IMG/VR virus record: IMGVR_UViG_3300042554_001816
Span: 1-42,124 of that record
DNA from: a virus
Direction: 5' to 3' (one strand)
Length of the DNA stretch: 42,124 bases
In this document: positions 7,447-17,834 of the stretch, one piece after another
How positions within the stretch are numbered: position 1 is the first letter of the stretch
Layout: each line of letters opens with the position of its first letter
Program-made: the position numbers and the translations under genes
The notes under the pieces: generated by a model
Database searches by the model: none
What the model was told of the DNA's origin: nothing
What the model saw: only the letters and a program-made list of their open reading frames with translations

Positions 7447-9930
7447 GTGGCCGCCTACAGAGCCGACATCGAGATTGGCGTTCGCGGCATACAGCAACTC
7501 CAAAACACCACCAAACAGATTGATCTACTCAGCAAAGGTGTAGACGGAATAAACAAAAGATTCGCCGGCGGCATACAAAGTCTTAGCGCATATGATGCCA
7601 ACCTGGCAAAAGCCGCACGAACACTAAGTAGAGTAAACGCGGGTACTATTGCCGAAACAGATGCAGTCAAGCTATACGTGACTGCCCTGGGACAAGCAAA
7701 TGCAGCCAGAGATCGTCAAAATAGACTTATTCAAGAACAAATTGCGCTGCAGCGCAAAGCTGTAGCTACTGCAGATGCCGGCTTTGGTGTGCAAGGTCCG
7801 GCTTTGCCCCCAACAGGTCGCGGTGGGCGTGGCGGTCGCGGAAGACTCGCCAGCCGGCTTGGGGGTGCCGTTAGCGGCGCGGCAATCGGTGGTGCCTTCC
7901 CGCTGCTGTTCGGCCAAAGCGGTGGAGCAGCTGCTGGTGGCGCCATCGGCGGTCTGGCCGGCGGACTGCTCGGACCAGGCGGCAGTTTTGCCGGCAGCCT
8001 CGTCGGCACCATCCTTGGCGACATCGCCGCCAAAGGCAACGTAGTCAAACAGTTGGGCCAAGACATCGGCTTCTCTGCCGAGCAAACAAAGATACTGGAG
8101 CAATCCTTCAAACAAGCCGGCCGCGAATTCGACAAGTTCCAAGCATCCGTCCAAAACATCCGCGGCTTGGGGCTCGAAATCGACGCCCAAGCCGAAGCCA
8201 TCAAACTCGTCAGCAGGCTCACCGAAAACTACGGTGGCAACATTGACAAAGTCACCAACGCTTTTACCTCAGCCCTCGAATCCGGCAAGGTATCTCAAGC
8301 CACTCTCAACCAACTAACCAGCCAAGGCATCCCAATCCAACAGGCTCTGGCGGACAAATACAACGTCAGCCGCAGCGCCCTGCTGCAAATGGCCAAGGAC
8401 GGCAAAATCTCCGTCCAAGACTTGACCGACACCCTCGTCGAAGTCGGTAATCAGGGCGTAGCTGCCGCCACCAAAACCAGCAACGGCTTCACCCAACTAA
8501 GCACCGCAACCAAGGATCTCGGCAGCGCCTTCCAACAACTCGCTGGGGCAATCGTCACCGCACTTTCTCCGGCACTGGAGTGGCTCGCCGGAAAGATCGC
8601 CGGCATCATCAACCTCGCCGCCCAAGGCGTCCAAGCCGTTGCCCGGATGGTTAGCGGCGGCAGCCAAACAGACGTCGCCGCCTCTGCCATGGCCGGCGCC
8701 CAACTCGTCAAAGAGTTCCCCGAACTCCGCTCCCAGCGCATGGGCGGCCGCGCAGGCAAAGCCCTAGTACAAAACAACACCCTTGCCGTTGGAGCAACCG
8801 GCCAACTAACCCCCGAACAACTCAATCGCTACAACCAGCTCCGCAGCAAGGCTATGGGCACCCTCCAAACGCCCGCGCCCATCAAACAAATTGACGTCTC
8901 AGGCTTGGGGCAACTACCGGGAAAAGCCGACAAGTCTTCAGACAAAGCCGCTAGGGATGCGGCACGCTTAGAAGAACAACGCAAAAAACAACTTGAAACA
9001 GCTGCGCGTCTTGCTGTAGAAATGGATACACGAGTTAAGATGGCTGCCGCAATTACAAAAGAAGAAGAACTCCAAGCCGGGCTAGACCAAGCCCGTATGG
9101 AACGTATGACTAAATACGAAACTTTGTATCAAAAAGCCCTGAGCGACGCCGAACGCGAATTTCTTGTTAGCGCACAACTGGCTGAAATCACAGCCGAAAA
9201 ACTAGAGTACGAAGAAAAAATAAACGACATCCGCTTGGAGCAAGCGACCGCACTGAGCAGCGGCGACACACTCGGACAAGCCCAAGCAGAAATCAACCTG
9301 CTCGCTGCAAAACTGCAAGGTAAAGAACGCGAATACACACTCCAGCTTGCCATCGACGATCTCATTAGGCAAGGCGTTTTAGCGGAAGATGCCCGCAACA
9401 CTGTAGAAGTAGCCGACGAACTAAACCAAAAACTTGAACGGCAAGTCAGCCTTCAAAAGCAAATCCAAGACACCATCAACCAAGTCGGACAAACGACTGG
9501 CGGTGTACTCCAGCAACTCATTTTCAGCACAGATAGCTGGGCAGATAGTCTGACTAACGCACTTAATGCCTTGGCCAACATCCTCTTCCAAGCCGGCCTC
9601 GGTTTACTCGCGGGCGACGATGGTAAGGGTTTCTTCAGCTTCCTTACGGGCGGTTTAGGTAGACGAGCTGCCGGCGGTCCTGTAACCAGTGGTTCGCCCT
9701 ATATCGTTGGCGAACGCGGCCCCGAACTATTCGTGCCTGGCCGTAGCGGCACTATCGTGCCTAACAACAAGCTAGGCGGCGGTGGCACCAGTGTCGTAGT
9801 GAACGTCGATGCCAGCGGCAGTAAAGTACAGGGCGACGATCAACAGGGCAACCAGCTGGGTCGCGTCATCGCCGCCGCAGTTCAGCAGGAACTCATCAAA
9901 CAAAAACGCCCCGGAGGTTTACTGGTGTAA
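7447..9930 (+). CDS. Tail tape measure protein
   Basis: The protein is 827 aa with a GTG start, the largest gene directly after the chaperone pair. The N-terminus is helical. Gly/Ala-rich hydrophobic segments lie at about residues 135-195 ('GAAIGGAFPLLFGQSGGA') and near 700. Long helical coiled coils span about 500-680. The C-terminus contains 'GSPYIVGERGPELFVPGRSG', the conserved tail end of lambda-H-like tape measures. It sets tail length and leaves with the DNA to help it through the membrane. At about 0.15 nm per residue the tail would be near 120 nm (inference). Codons favour CAA and GAA, unlike the J-side genes. Confidence 0.9.
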   Translation: MAAYRADIEIGVRGIQQLQNTTKQIDLLSKGVDGINKRFAGGIQSLSAYDANLAKAARTLSRVNAGTIAETDAVKLYVTALGQANAARDRQNRLIQEQIALQRKAVATADAGFGVQGPALPPTGRGGRGGRGRLASRLGGAVSGAAIGGAFPLLFGQSGGAAAGGAIGGLAGGLLGPGGSFAGSLVGTILGDIAAKGNVVKQLGQDIGFSAEQTKILEQSFKQAGREFDKFQASVQNIRGLGLEIDAQAEAIKLVSRLTENYGGNIDKVTNAFTSALESGKVSQATLNQLTSQGIPIQQALADKYNVSRSALLQMAKDGKISVQDLTDTLVEVGNQGVAAATKTSNGFTQLSTATKDLGSAFQQLAGAIVTALSPALEWLAGKIAGIINLAAQGVQAVARMVSGGSQTDVAASAMAGAQLVKEFPELRSQRMGGRAGKALVQNNTLAVGATGQLTPEQLNRYNQLRSKAMGTLQTPAPIKQIDVSGLGQLPGKADKSSDKAARDAARLEEQRKKQLETAARLAVEMDTRVKMAAAITKEEELQAGLDQARMERMTKYETLYQKALSDAEREFLVSAQLAEITAEKLEYEEKINDIRLEQATALSSGDTLGQAQAEINLLAAKLQGKEREYTLQLAIDDLIRQGVLAEDARNTVEVADELNQKLERQVSLQKQIQDTINQVGQTTGGVLQQLIFSTDSWADSLTNALNALANILFQAGLGLLAGDDGKGFFSFLTGGLGRRAAGGPVTSGSPYIVGERGPELFVPGRSGTIVPNNKLGGGGTSVVVNVDASGSKVQGDDQQGNQLGRVIAAAVQQELIKQKRPGGLLV

Positions 9931-10271
9931 TGGCCAACTTCCCCAGCTATAAGCCGACATACTCGGCCACAAAGACCAGCCAGCCTAAGGTACGCACTGC
10001 ACAATTCGGGGATGGTTACCAACAGCGCATCACCTTTGGGCTCAACCAGAACCCGAAAGAATGGCGTCTTTCTTTTAACGTCAGCGACGATGATGCCGAC
10101 ATCATTGAAGCATTCCTAGATGCGCGTGCCGCAGATGCGGATTCTTTTGGGTGGACGCCACCAAACGAAACAACTAGCTACAGGTGGATTTGCCCTACTT
10201 GGACCCGTGAACTATTTGAATTTGAGCGCAGCAAAATTGACGTGACCTTTACACAAGTATTTGAACCCTAA
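9930..10271 (+). CDS. M: Minor tail protein, lambda M-like
   Basis: The protein is 113 aa, with its ATG overlapping the tape-measure TAA. 'KVRTAQFGDGYQQRITFGLN' and 'EWRLSFNVSDDDADIIEAFL' are hallmarks of the lambda gpM/distal-tail family. It joins the tail tube to the tip complex. It is the first gene of a contiguous M-L-K-I-J run in lambda order. Confidence 0.85.
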   Translation: MANFPSYKPTYSATKTSQPKVRTAQFGDGYQQRITFGLNQNPKEWRLSFNVSDDDADIIEAFLDARAADADSFGWTPPNETTSYRWICPTWTRELFEFERSKIDVTFTQVFEP

Positions 10272-10993
10272 TGGCAGTTCCCGTATCAGATCTTCAGGCG
10301 ATTGCGCCCAGCGCCGTCATCGAACTGTTCGTGCTGGAGCTGAACACGCTGCAGCACGGCGTTAACGACACCTACCGCTTTCACGCCGGCGTCAACCTCA
10401 ACGCCAACGGCGAAGTGGTCTGGGCTGGCAACAACTACATCCGGTTCCCGATTGAGGCTGATGGCTTCACTTATGAGGGCAAGGGCACGTTGCCGCGGCC
10501 GAAGATTCGCTGCAGCAACGTGTTAGGCACAATCACCGCGCTGTTGCTGAGCCTGCCTGACGGCCTCTCGGGTGCCAAAGTGACACGCATCCGCACGCTG
10601 GCCCGCTACCTCGACGCGGTGAACTTCCCCGGCAGCGTCAACCCCTACGGCACGCCGGATCCGACAGCCGAGTTCCCGCGCGAGATCTACTACGTGGACC
10701 GCAAGTCCACCGAGACGCGCGACGTGGTGGAGTTCGAGCTGGCGGCTTCCTTCGATCTCGCCGGCGTGCGGGCTCCAAAGCGCCAGTGCATCAGCAACAT
10801 CTGCCAGTGGAAGTACCGCTCAGCCGAATGCGGCTACGTGGGCACTAGCTACTTCAACGAGAACGATCAATCCGTGGCCACCCTTGCGGCTGACGTGTGC
10901 GGCAAGCGGCTGAGCAGCTGCAAGGTAAGATTCGGCGCGACTGCCGAACTGCCATACGGAAGCTATCCGGGCATCGGGACTTATTTCACATGA
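10271..10993 (+). CDS. L: Minor tail protein, lambda L-like
   Basis: The protein is 240 aa; its start overlaps the M stop. The C-terminal part carries clustered cysteines ('[18 protein letters not shown]' and '[14 protein letters not shown]'), matching the Cys-rich domain that binds an iron-sulfur cluster in lambda gpL. The region '[20 protein letters not shown]' also fits the family. It belongs to the tail-tip hub. From this gene on, Gln and Glu codons switch to CAG and GAG, marking a compositional boundary. Confidence 0.85.
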   Translation: MAVPVSDLQAIAPSAVIELFVLELNTLQHGVNDTYRFHAGVNLNANGEVVWAGNNYIRFPIEADGFTYEGKGTLPRPKIRCSNVLGTITALLLSLPDGLSGAKVTRIRTLARYLDAVNFPGSVNPYGTPDPTAEFPREIYYVDRKSTETRDVVEFELAASFDLAGVRAPKRQCISNICQWKYRSAECGYVGTSYFNENDQSVATLAADVCGKRLSSCKVRFGATAELPYGSYPGIGTYFT

Positions 10994-11694
10994 CCGACTG
11001 GCGCACAGCAGCACTCGAACACGCCCAGGCCGAGGATCCCCGAGAGGCTTGCGGCCTGCTGGTGGTGGTCAAGGGCCGCGAGCGTTACTGGCCTTGCCGC
11101 AACCTGGCGGCCGGCGTCGAGCAGTTCATCCTCGACCCGATTGACTACGCCGCGGCCGAGGATGCAGGCGAAATCATGGCGGTGGTTCACAGCCACCCGG
11201 TCACACCGCCGCAGCCAAGCCAAGCCGATATGGTGGCGATTGAGCGCACCGGCCTCGCCTGGTGGATCGTCAACCCGAAGACCGAGGCATGGAGTCCCGA
11301 GCTGCGTCCCACCGGTTACAAGGCGCCTCTGATCGGCCGCGAATGGGTGTGGGGGCTCACCGACTGCTGGTCACTGGTGCGTGACTACTACGCCGAGCAA
11401 GGTATCCAGCTGCGGGATTGGGAGCGGCCGTCTGATCCTGACGCTTTTCTGGCTGACCCGATCTTTGACCGCTGCTGGAAGGACACCGGCTTCCGCGAGC
11501 TGACAGAAGACGAGCCGCTGCAGCCTGGCGACGCCTTGCTAATGAGCATTAGCAGCCCAGGGCTTAATCACGTTGGTGTGTACGTGGGTGAACAGATGAT
11601 TTTGCACCACCTGCAAGGACGCCTCAGCAGTCGTGATCTCTACGGCGGGTGGCTCCTAAAATGCACAGGAAGGAGACTGCGCCATGCTCCGTAA
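10990..11694 (+). CDS. K: Tail tip peptidase, lambda K-like (JAMM + NlpC/P60)
   Basis: The protein is 234 aa; the ATG is chosen in an ATGA overlap with L. The N-terminal half is a JAB/MPN metallopeptidase domain: Glu in '[13 protein letters not shown]' and the metal motif '[14 protein letters not shown]' (His-x-His, Ser, Asp). The C-terminal half is NlpC/P60: nucleophile Cys in '[13 protein letters not shown]' and His in '[10 protein letters not shown]'. Lambda gpK has the same two-domain plan. It is needed for tip assembly and may cut peptidoglycan during DNA entry. Confidence 0.88.
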   Translation: MTDWRTAALEHAQAEDPREACGLLVVVKGRERYWPCRNLAAGVEQFILDPIDYAAAEDAGEIMAVVHSHPVTPPQPSQADMVAIERTGLAWWIVNPKTEAWSPELRPTGYKAPLIGREWVWGLTDCWSLVRDYYAEQGIQLRDWERPSDPDAFLADPIFDRCWKDTGFRELTEDEPLQPGDALLMSISSPGLNHVGVYVGEQMILHHLQGRLSSRDLYGGWLLKCTGRRLRHAP

Positions 11695-12277
11695 GATCCG
11701 CCTCTACGGCCGGCTGGCCAAGTTTGTCGGCAAGCGTGTGCTTGAGGCTGATGTCGCCAGCGCGGCTGAGGCTACGCGTTTCCTGCTGGCCAACTTCCCG
11801 CAGCTGGAGAAGCACATGGCCGACCAGCATTACCGAGTGAGCGTGGGCAGCTACGACCTGACCGAGAGCGAGCTGCACGACCCAGCTGGGCAGCAGGTAA
11901 TCAAGATCGTTCCCGTCGTCGCCGGCGCCGGCGCGGTCGGCCGGATCATCGCGGGGGTGGCGCTGATTGCGTTGGCCAGTCTGGTGACGTTCGGCACAGT
12001 CGGTGGCCTTTTCGCCGTTGGAGCACTTAATAGCGCTGTATTTGGCATCGGCGCCAGCCTGGTGCTTGGCGGCGTCGCGCAGCTGCTCACGCCAGTGCCG
12101 AAGATACCGCAGGGCGTGGCATCCAACACCGACCAAGACCCTCGCAAGTCCTACAGCTTCTCAGGCATCCAGAACACCAGCCGCCAGGGCCTGCCTGTGC
12201 CGATCGTCTACGGCGAGACCCTGGTGGGCTCGGTGGTGATCTCGGCCGGCATTGACACCGTGCAGGTAGGCGGATGA
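11684..12277 (+). CDS. I: Tail assembly protein, lambda I-like
   Basis: The protein is 197 aa, with AGGAG 12-17 bases before the ATG. An N-terminal beta-grasp-like part ('[19 protein letters not shown]') is followed by two hydrophobic helices at about 75-125 ('[18 protein letters not shown]') and a conserved end '[20 protein letters not shown]'. This is the lambda gpI pattern. It overlaps K upstream and J downstream (ATGA). It assists tip initiation and is not usually a major virion component. Confidence 0.85.
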   Translation: MLRKIRLYGRLAKFVGKRVLEADVASAAEATRFLLANFPQLEKHMADQHYRVSVGSYDLTESELHDPAGQQVIKIVPVVAGAGAVGRIIAGVALIALASLVTFGTVGGLFAVGALNSAVFGIGASLVLGGVAQLLTPVPKIPQGVASNTDQDPRKSYSFSGIQNTSRQGLPVPIVYGETLVGSVVISAGIDTVQVGG

Positions 12278-15200
12278 GCAGGATCGTCGGCGCTGGTGGT
12301 GGTGGTGGCGGCGGCAAAGGCGGCAGAGGCGGCGGAACCTACACGCCAACTGAGGCAGCCGACAGCCTCAACTCGACGCAATACGCCACCCTGGTGGATC
12401 TCATCAGCGAAGGCGAGATCGAAGGCCTGAAAGACGGCTTCAAGTCGATGTTCATCGACAACACGCCGCTGCAAAACCCGGACGGCAGCTTCAACTTCCA
12501 GGACCTCGCCGTCTACACGCGCAACGGCACCCAGAATCAGAGCTACGTGCCGATCGCTGCCGACGTTGAGAACGAGGTTGCCGTCAACGTCACGGTGCAG
12601 CAGGCCACGCCTGTGGTGCGCAGCATCACCGACACCACGGTGAACGCCGCGCGCGTGACGATCACAGTACCAGCGCTTCAGCGGTTCACTGACAAGGGTG
12701 ATATCGAGGGCACCGATCTGCGCCTGCAGATTGCCGTGCAGTACAACGGCGGCGGTTACAACACCGTGATCGACGACAGGATCGCTGGCCGCACAGGTGA
12801 TCGGTTTCAGCGCGACTACTGGGTAAACCTGTCTGGCGCCTTCCCTGTGAACATCCGAATGACGCGGATCACGGCGGATAGCAACAGCGCACAGCTAGTC
12901 AATGCCTTCGGCTGGTCAAGCTTCACCGAGATCACCTACGCCAAGTTGCGCTACCCGAACAGCGCATTGGTGGCCGTGCGCGTGGATGCCGAGCAGTTCA
13001 GCTCGATCCCCAGCCGCTCCTATCTGGTCCGCGGCATCAAGGTTCGGATCCCGAATAACGCCACGGTGGACGCGGCCACCGGCCGGCTGATCTACAGCGG
13101 CATCTGGAACGGCAGCTTCGGCGCGGCGCAGTGGTGCTCGGACCCGGCCTGGATTCTGTGGGATCTGCTCACCTCCACCCGCTACGGCTTTGGCGATCAC
13201 ATCCAAGCCGCGCAGCTCGACAAATGGGCGTTCTATGCCGCGAGCCAGTACGCCTCCGAGCTGGTGTCCGACGGCTTTGGCGGCGCCGAGCCGCGCTTTT
13301 CCTGCAACGTCAATATCCAGACCGCCGAGGAGGCCTACAAGCTCATCAACGATCTGTGTTCCACCTTCCGGGCAATGCCCTACTGGAGCACCGGCGCGCT
13401 GACCATCAGCCAGGATAAGCCGGCCGACCCGGCTTATCTGTTCACGCTGGCCAACGTATCCGAGGAAGGTTTCAACTACCAAGGAGGCAGCCTCAAGACA
13501 CGCCCGACCGTGGCAGTGGTCAGCTACCTCGATCTGAACCTGCGCGATATTGCCTACGAGGTGGTCGAGGATCAGACCGCAATCGCCAAGTACGGCGTGG
13601 TGACCACCGAGGTGTCGGCCTTCGCCTGCACCTCCCGTGGGCAAGCTTCGCGCATCGGCGAATGGCTGCTCTACTCCGAGCAGAACGAATCCGAGGTGGT
13701 GACGTTCACCGCTTCGATCGACGCCGGCGTGCTGGTGCGCCCCGGCCAAGTGATCAATATTGCCGACCCGATGCGCGCCGGTGCTCGACGCGGCGGGAGG
13801 ATACGTGCGGCCACTACCCTCTTGATCACAGTAGACAACGCCGCCGACTTGACACCAAGCGGTGGCACGTTCTCGGTGATTCTGCCCGATGGCACTGTGG
13901 CCTCACGCACGGTGAGTGTCGTCGCGGGATCGGTTGTTGCATTGACCTCGCATTTACCGACTGCACCAAACGCGAACAGCATCTGGGTTTACGAGACATC
14001 CAACATCCAGGCCTCGACCTGGCGGGTGCTCAGCGTGGCCGAGCAGGATCAAACACAGTACCAGATCACGGCGTTGGCCTACAACGCCTCGAAGTACGAC
14101 TACATCGAGCGCGGCCGCCCGCTGGCGCAGCGCGACATCACCGATCTCAACGTCATCCCCGAAGCACCCATCAATCTGCAGGCCGTTGAGGCGCTCTACG
14201 AGAGCAACGGCCGGGTGCTGTCCAAGCTGGTCGTGAGCTGGCAGCCGGTGGTCGGCGTCAACCAGTACCGCTACCGCTGGCGGCTGCAGAACGGCAACTG
14301 GACGACATCGACGCAGCAGCGGCCCGATTTCGAGATCTTCGACACCACGCCAAGCCGCTACGAGATCGAGGTCTACAGCGTCAATGCCGCTCTCAAGTCT
14401 TCGGTGTTGCCGGCCAAGCTCACCTTCAACGTCTTCGGCAAGACGGCCCCGCCGGCTGATGTGACGGGCGTCTCGCTGGTGCCGATCGACCAGGCCAGCG
14501 CGATCATCAGCTGGACGGCCTCGACCGAGCTGGACGTGAAGATCGGCGGCAAAGTGCTGATCCGTCACACGCCGCTCCTAGTCGGCGCCATCTGGGAGGA
14601 CAGCATCGAGATCGTGCCGGCCGCTTCCGGCAACCAGACCCAGAAGCAGGTGCCGCTGCTTGAGGGCACCTACCTGCTCAAGTTTGAGGACGACGGGGGC
14701 CGCCGGTCTCCCAACGCCACGCTGATCGTGGCAGATCTGCCGACACCGCTGCCGCGCCTGCTGGTGCAAACCTACGCGGAAGATCAGGAGACGCCGCCGT
14801 TCTCGGGCAACCTCACTGACATGTTCTACAACGAGGAGCTGGACGGCCTCGTTATCAGCACCGGCCCGCTAGTCGATGACCTTGCCCCGAGCGGGCAAGA
14901 GTCCCTGCTGCTTGAAGAGTCTCCCTTTAACGACCTTTACACTTTGGGCTACGGCGAGGCTGCACCCGGCTCTGGAGCAGGGTGGGACGGTTTAACCACG
15001 ATCGACAGCCCGCTGCCGCCGGAGTACGGCGAGTACGAGTTCGGCTCGACGCTGGATATGGGCGGCGTGTTCGACATTAACCTGCAGCGGCGCTTTCTGA
15101 CCCGCGCGATCCTGCTGACCGGGCTCTGGGATGAGAAGGTCGAGCTGATCGACAGCTGGTCCGAGATCGACGAGGGCAACATTGACTCGGTGAACGCGCG

Positions 15201-15624
15201 CCTCTACGTGCGCAGCACCACTGACAACCCCGCTGGCACCCCCACCTGGAGCACCTGGCGCGAGTTCGCCAACGCGATCGTACGCGGCCGCGGCTTCCAG
15301 TTCAAGACGATCGCCACCAGCAACGACCCAAACGTCAACATCCTGATCGACGAACTCGGCTGCATTGTGGAGCTGCAGCAGCGCACCGAGCAGTCGGGCA
15401 CGCTGACCAGTGGCGCAGGCACCTATTCGGTGACCTTTGCCGAGGCCTTCTATCAAACCCCTAGCATTGGAGTGACGGGCTACGACATGGGCACCGCTGA
15501 CTACTTCACGATCGGCTCCGTGACGCGCACGGGATTCCAAGTAACTTTTAGGAACAGTGGCGGGACCGCCGTGAGCCGCCAGTTCACCTACACTGCAATC
15601 GGCTACGGCCGGGAGATCGTCTGA
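12274..15624 (+). CDS. J: Tip attachment / host specificity protein J
   Basis: The protein is 1116 aa. The N-terminus is Gly-rich ('GAGGGGGGGKGGRGGG'), then 'TPTEAADSLNSTQYATLVDL' and 'ISEGEIEGLKDGF', a clear J signature. 'AAQWCSDPAWILWDLLTSTR' at about 286-305 is the conserved central motif. Fibronectin-III-like modules follow at about 625-810 ('PEAPINLQAVEALYES'). The C-terminus ('GVTGYDMGTADYFTIGSV') is probably the variable receptor-contact end. The protein forms the central tip and binds the host surface. Confidence 0.9.
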   Translation: MSRIVGAGGGGGGGKGGRGGGTYTPTEAADSLNSTQYATLVDLISEGEIEGLKDGFKSMFIDNTPLQNPDGSFNFQDLAVYTRNGTQNQSYVPIAADVENEVAVNVTVQQATPVVRSITDTTVNAARVTITVPALQRFTDKGDIEGTDLRLQIAVQYNGGGYNTVIDDRIAGRTGDRFQRDYWVNLSGAFPVNIRMTRITADSNSAQLVNAFGWSSFTEITYAKLRYPNSALVAVRVDAEQFSSIPSRSYLVRGIKVRIPNNATVDAATGRLIYSGIWNGSFGAAQWCSDPAWILWDLLTSTRYGFGDHIQAAQLDKWAFYAASQYASELVSDGFGGAEPRFSCNVNIQTAEEAYKLINDLCSTFRAMPYWSTGALTISQDKPADPAYLFTLANVSEEGFNYQGGSLKTRPTVAVVSYLDLNLRDIAYEVVEDQTAIAKYGVVTTEVSAFACTSRGQASRIGEWLLYSEQNESEVVTFTASIDAGVLVRPGQVINIADPMRAGARRGGRIRAATTLLITVDNAADLTPSGGTFSVILPDGTVASRTVSVVAGSVVALTSHLPTAPNANSIWVYETSNIQASTWRVLSVAEQDQTQYQITALAYNASKYDYIERGRPLAQRDITDLNVIPEAPINLQAVEALYESNGRVLSKLVVSWQPVVGVNQYRYRWRLQNGNWTTSTQQRPDFEIFDTTPSRYEIEVYSVNAALKSSVLPAKLTFNVFGKTAPPADVTGVSLVPIDQASAIISWTASTELDVKIGGKVLIRHTPLLVGAIWEDSIEIVPAASGNQTQKQVPLLEGTYLLKFEDDGGRRSPNATLIVADLPTPLPRLLVQTYAEDQETPPFSGNLTDMFYNEELDGLVISTGPLVDDLAPSGQESLLLEESPFNDLYTLGYGEAAPGSGAGWDGLTTIDSPLPPEYGEYEFGSTLDMGGVFDINLQRRFLTRAILLTGLWDEKVELIDSWSEIDEGNIDSVNARLYVRSTTDNPAGTPTWSTWREFANAIVRGRGFQFKTIATSNDPNVNILIDELGCIVELQQRTEQSGTLTSGAGTYSVTFAEAFYQTPSIGVTGYDMGTADYFTIGSVTRTGFQVTFRNSGGTAVSRQFTYTAIGYGREIV

Positions 15625-17834
15625 TGGCTCAGCACGACTACAACATCGCCAACCAGTCCGGCCAAGCGTTCCGTGCTGACCTGAACAACGCCCTGGCGGC
15701 GATCGTCAGCGGCAACAGCGGCGCATCGGCTCCGAGCACGACGTTCGCCTACCAGTATTGGGTGGACACCAGCACCACCCCGGCAACGTTGAAGCAGCGC
15801 AACAGCGCCAACAACGCTTGGATCACAATCGGCCAGCTGGACACCGCAAACCTTGGTTTGATTCCGGCCGGTGGTGCGAGCATCGTCAATGCTGACGTGA
15901 ACGCATCCGCTGGCATTGTGGCTAGCAAGCTGTCGTTCACCCAAGCTGGTGGTGGCACTGCGCGAACAGTTGACAGCAGGCTGAAAGATTCGGTGTCCGT
16001 GAAAGACTTTGGGGCCATTGGAGATGGCACCACAAATGACACCGCGGCGATTCAAGCCGCACTAAACGCCCACGCAGCCATACTCTTCCCTCCTGGCACC
16101 TATCTTGTTAATGCAAGCCTATCAATTCCAAATAGAGATGCGGTACTTACCGGAAGTGGGTCTCAGACGACAATATTGAAATTTACCGGCGGCACAAATG
16201 GCCTGAGCTGGACTTCCACTTCAAATGCCAACACTCTTTCAATTGAAGGCTTGACGCTTTTGGCCGCGGCAGCCATGACTGGCACTGCTGTTTCTGCGTC
16301 AACAGTTCAGCTTGGACCGGTTGTTGCCGACGTGACGCTGGAAGATGTATGGGCAACTAGGGACACCAGTGGCCATTGGACGAATGGATTTTATTTTAAC
16401 AATTGTCGAAACATTTTTGTTCAACAGTGCAATTTTACTGGGTTGTACGGCACCTCTGTTTGCGGCTTTAAGACGGATGGTCTTTCTCTTGACGCGAGAT
16501 TTTACGGATGCCAAGTAAACGATTGCGGCATTGGTTTCAAGAGTGACGGCACCTCAGAAGGCATGATGCTTTCTCACTGCTTGTCTATTAAAACAGACAG
16601 TGGCGTTGAAAAAATTCACGCGACCGGCCTTGAGCCGTTGATTTCCATCATAGGCTGTCATTTTAATTCTAGAGTTACATGCGTAGATTTATTTAACTGC
16701 CAGCAATCGCAGATTGTAGGGAACCTGTTCTACGCATTTACAGAAACCTCAATGCCTGGATGGACAGGTGTCAGATTGAGTGGCGCCAACAGTAACTATA
16801 ACGTAATTTCCAGCAATACATTTCACGGTCTTGGGTACACCGGAAGCAGAACTGCTGTATATGCAGACAATGGATTGCAGAACATTATTACAAGCAACAC
16901 TATTGTAGGCGCCGATACTGGAGTCTACATAGGAGGCTCAGCTTCTTATTGTTTGTCTGCAATGAATGTTTTTGCTGGCGTCGTAACCAGCAATTCAATA
17001 AGCGGCACTGGTAATAATTTTGTAAATGTTATTGACGACATTTTTGAATCGAATGGCAACAGTGCTTCTGTGCTGCGCTTGACTGACCGAAGCGGGCCAA
17101 CAAACAGCAAGATCGTTGATCTTTCTCAGGACAACGGCGTGTTGGCATTGCTGGCCAGAAACGACAATGGATCGACAAAGCAAAACTACGGCCAGTTTGC
17201 GCCAAGCACTGTTTCTCTTGGGGGCACTCTTAATGAGGAAAGTCTGCGTACCAACGTCGGCACTTTTGCCAATCGAATAGAAGTCGTTGGAAGGGCCACA
17301 GGATTGGGCCCAGAAATTAACGCCGCAGGATCTGATACAAATATCAACTTAGTTTTTAGGCCCAAAGGCACCGGGGCATTTTTCGCAGACTCGCAAGTTC
17401 TTCCTGTTAACGACAACTCCGTCAGCCTTGGCAACAGCACTAACAGGTGGAGCACTGTTTTTGCAGCTACAGGAACAATCAATACGTCTGACGCAAGGCA
17501 AAAACAAGATATTGCCGAGCTAGATGAAAGCGAAATGCGGGTGGCACGGGCTTTGAAGGGGTTAATCCGTAGGTTTCGATTCAAAAGTGCTGTTAGCGAC
17601 AAAGGAGACGCTGCAAGAACTCATTTCGGGATAATTGCTCAAGATGTAATTGAGGCTTTTGCCTCCGAGGGCCTGGACGCTACTCACTACGGTCTTCTCT
17701 GCTACGACGAGTGGGAAGAGTTGCCAGAAGTTGCCGATGAACAGGGCAACATACTCCAAGAATATAGATCTGCTGGTAACCGCTATGGCATCCGTTACGA
17801 GGAACTGCTGTCCTTCGTGCTGGCGGCGATCTGA
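15624..17834 (+). CDS. Tail fibre/spike: beta-helix with C-terminal S74 chaperone
   Basis: The protein is 736 aa, coupled to J by a TGATG overlap. Residues 1-130 form a virion-binding part ending in 'SRLKDSVSVKDFGAIGDGTT', the usual entry to a pectate-lyase-type beta-helix. Repeating Asn/Ser/Gly-rich coils continue to about 480. The last roughly 115 residues start at 'NTSDARQKQDIAELDESE' and include 'HFGIIAQDVIEAF', 'YDEWEELPE' and 'RYGIRYEELLSFVLAAI', a Peptidase_S74 intramolecular chaperone that trims itself off after trimer folding. The beta-helix part is markedly more AT-rich than both ends, suggesting an exchanged receptor-binding module. Confidence 0.88.
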   Translation: MAQHDYNIANQSGQAFRADLNNALAAIVSGNSGASAPSTTFAYQYWVDTSTTPATLKQRNSANNAWITIGQLDTANLGLIPAGGASIVNADVNASAGIVASKLSFTQAGGGTARTVDSRLKDSVSVKDFGAIGDGTTNDTAAIQAALNAHAAILFPPGTYLVNASLSIPNRDAVLTGSGSQTTILKFTGGTNGLSWTSTSNANTLSIEGLTLLAAAAMTGTAVSASTVQLGPVVADVTLEDVWATRDTSGHWTNGFYFNNCRNIFVQQCNFTGLYGTSVCGFKTDGLSLDARFYGCQVNDCGIGFKSDGTSEGMMLSHCLSIKTDSGVEKIHATGLEPLISIIGCHFNSRVTCVDLFNCQQSQIVGNLFYAFTETSMPGWTGVRLSGANSNYNVISSNTFHGLGYTGSRTAVYADNGLQNIITSNTIVGADTGVYIGGSASYCLSAMNVFAGVVTSNSISGTGNNFVNVIDDIFESNGNSASVLRLTDRSGPTNSKIVDLSQDNGVLALLARNDNGSTKQNYGQFAPSTVSLGGTLNEESLRTNVGTFANRIEVVGRATGLGPEINAAGSDTNINLVFRPKGTGAFFADSQVLPVNDNSVSLGNSTNRWSTVFAATGTINTSDARQKQDIAELDESEMRVARALKGLIRRFRFKSAVSDKGDAARTHFGIIAQDVIEAFASEGLDATHYGLLCYDEWEELPEVADEQGNILQEYRSAGNRYGIRYEELLSFVLAAI

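Noticed and set aside
7672-8222. Minus-strand frames in the tape measure gene
   Set aside because: They arise from the Gly/Ala-rich segment of the tape measure; no coherent protein pattern.
10897-10989. Earlier start for the K-like gene
   Set aside because: It would overlap L by 97 bases; the ATG at 10990 in an ATGA overlap fits the lambda gene junction pattern.
12300-12345. GGTGGTGGTGGCGGCGGC-type run as a functional DNA repeat
   Set aside because: It simply encodes the Gly-rich N-terminus of the J protein, a normal feature of that family.
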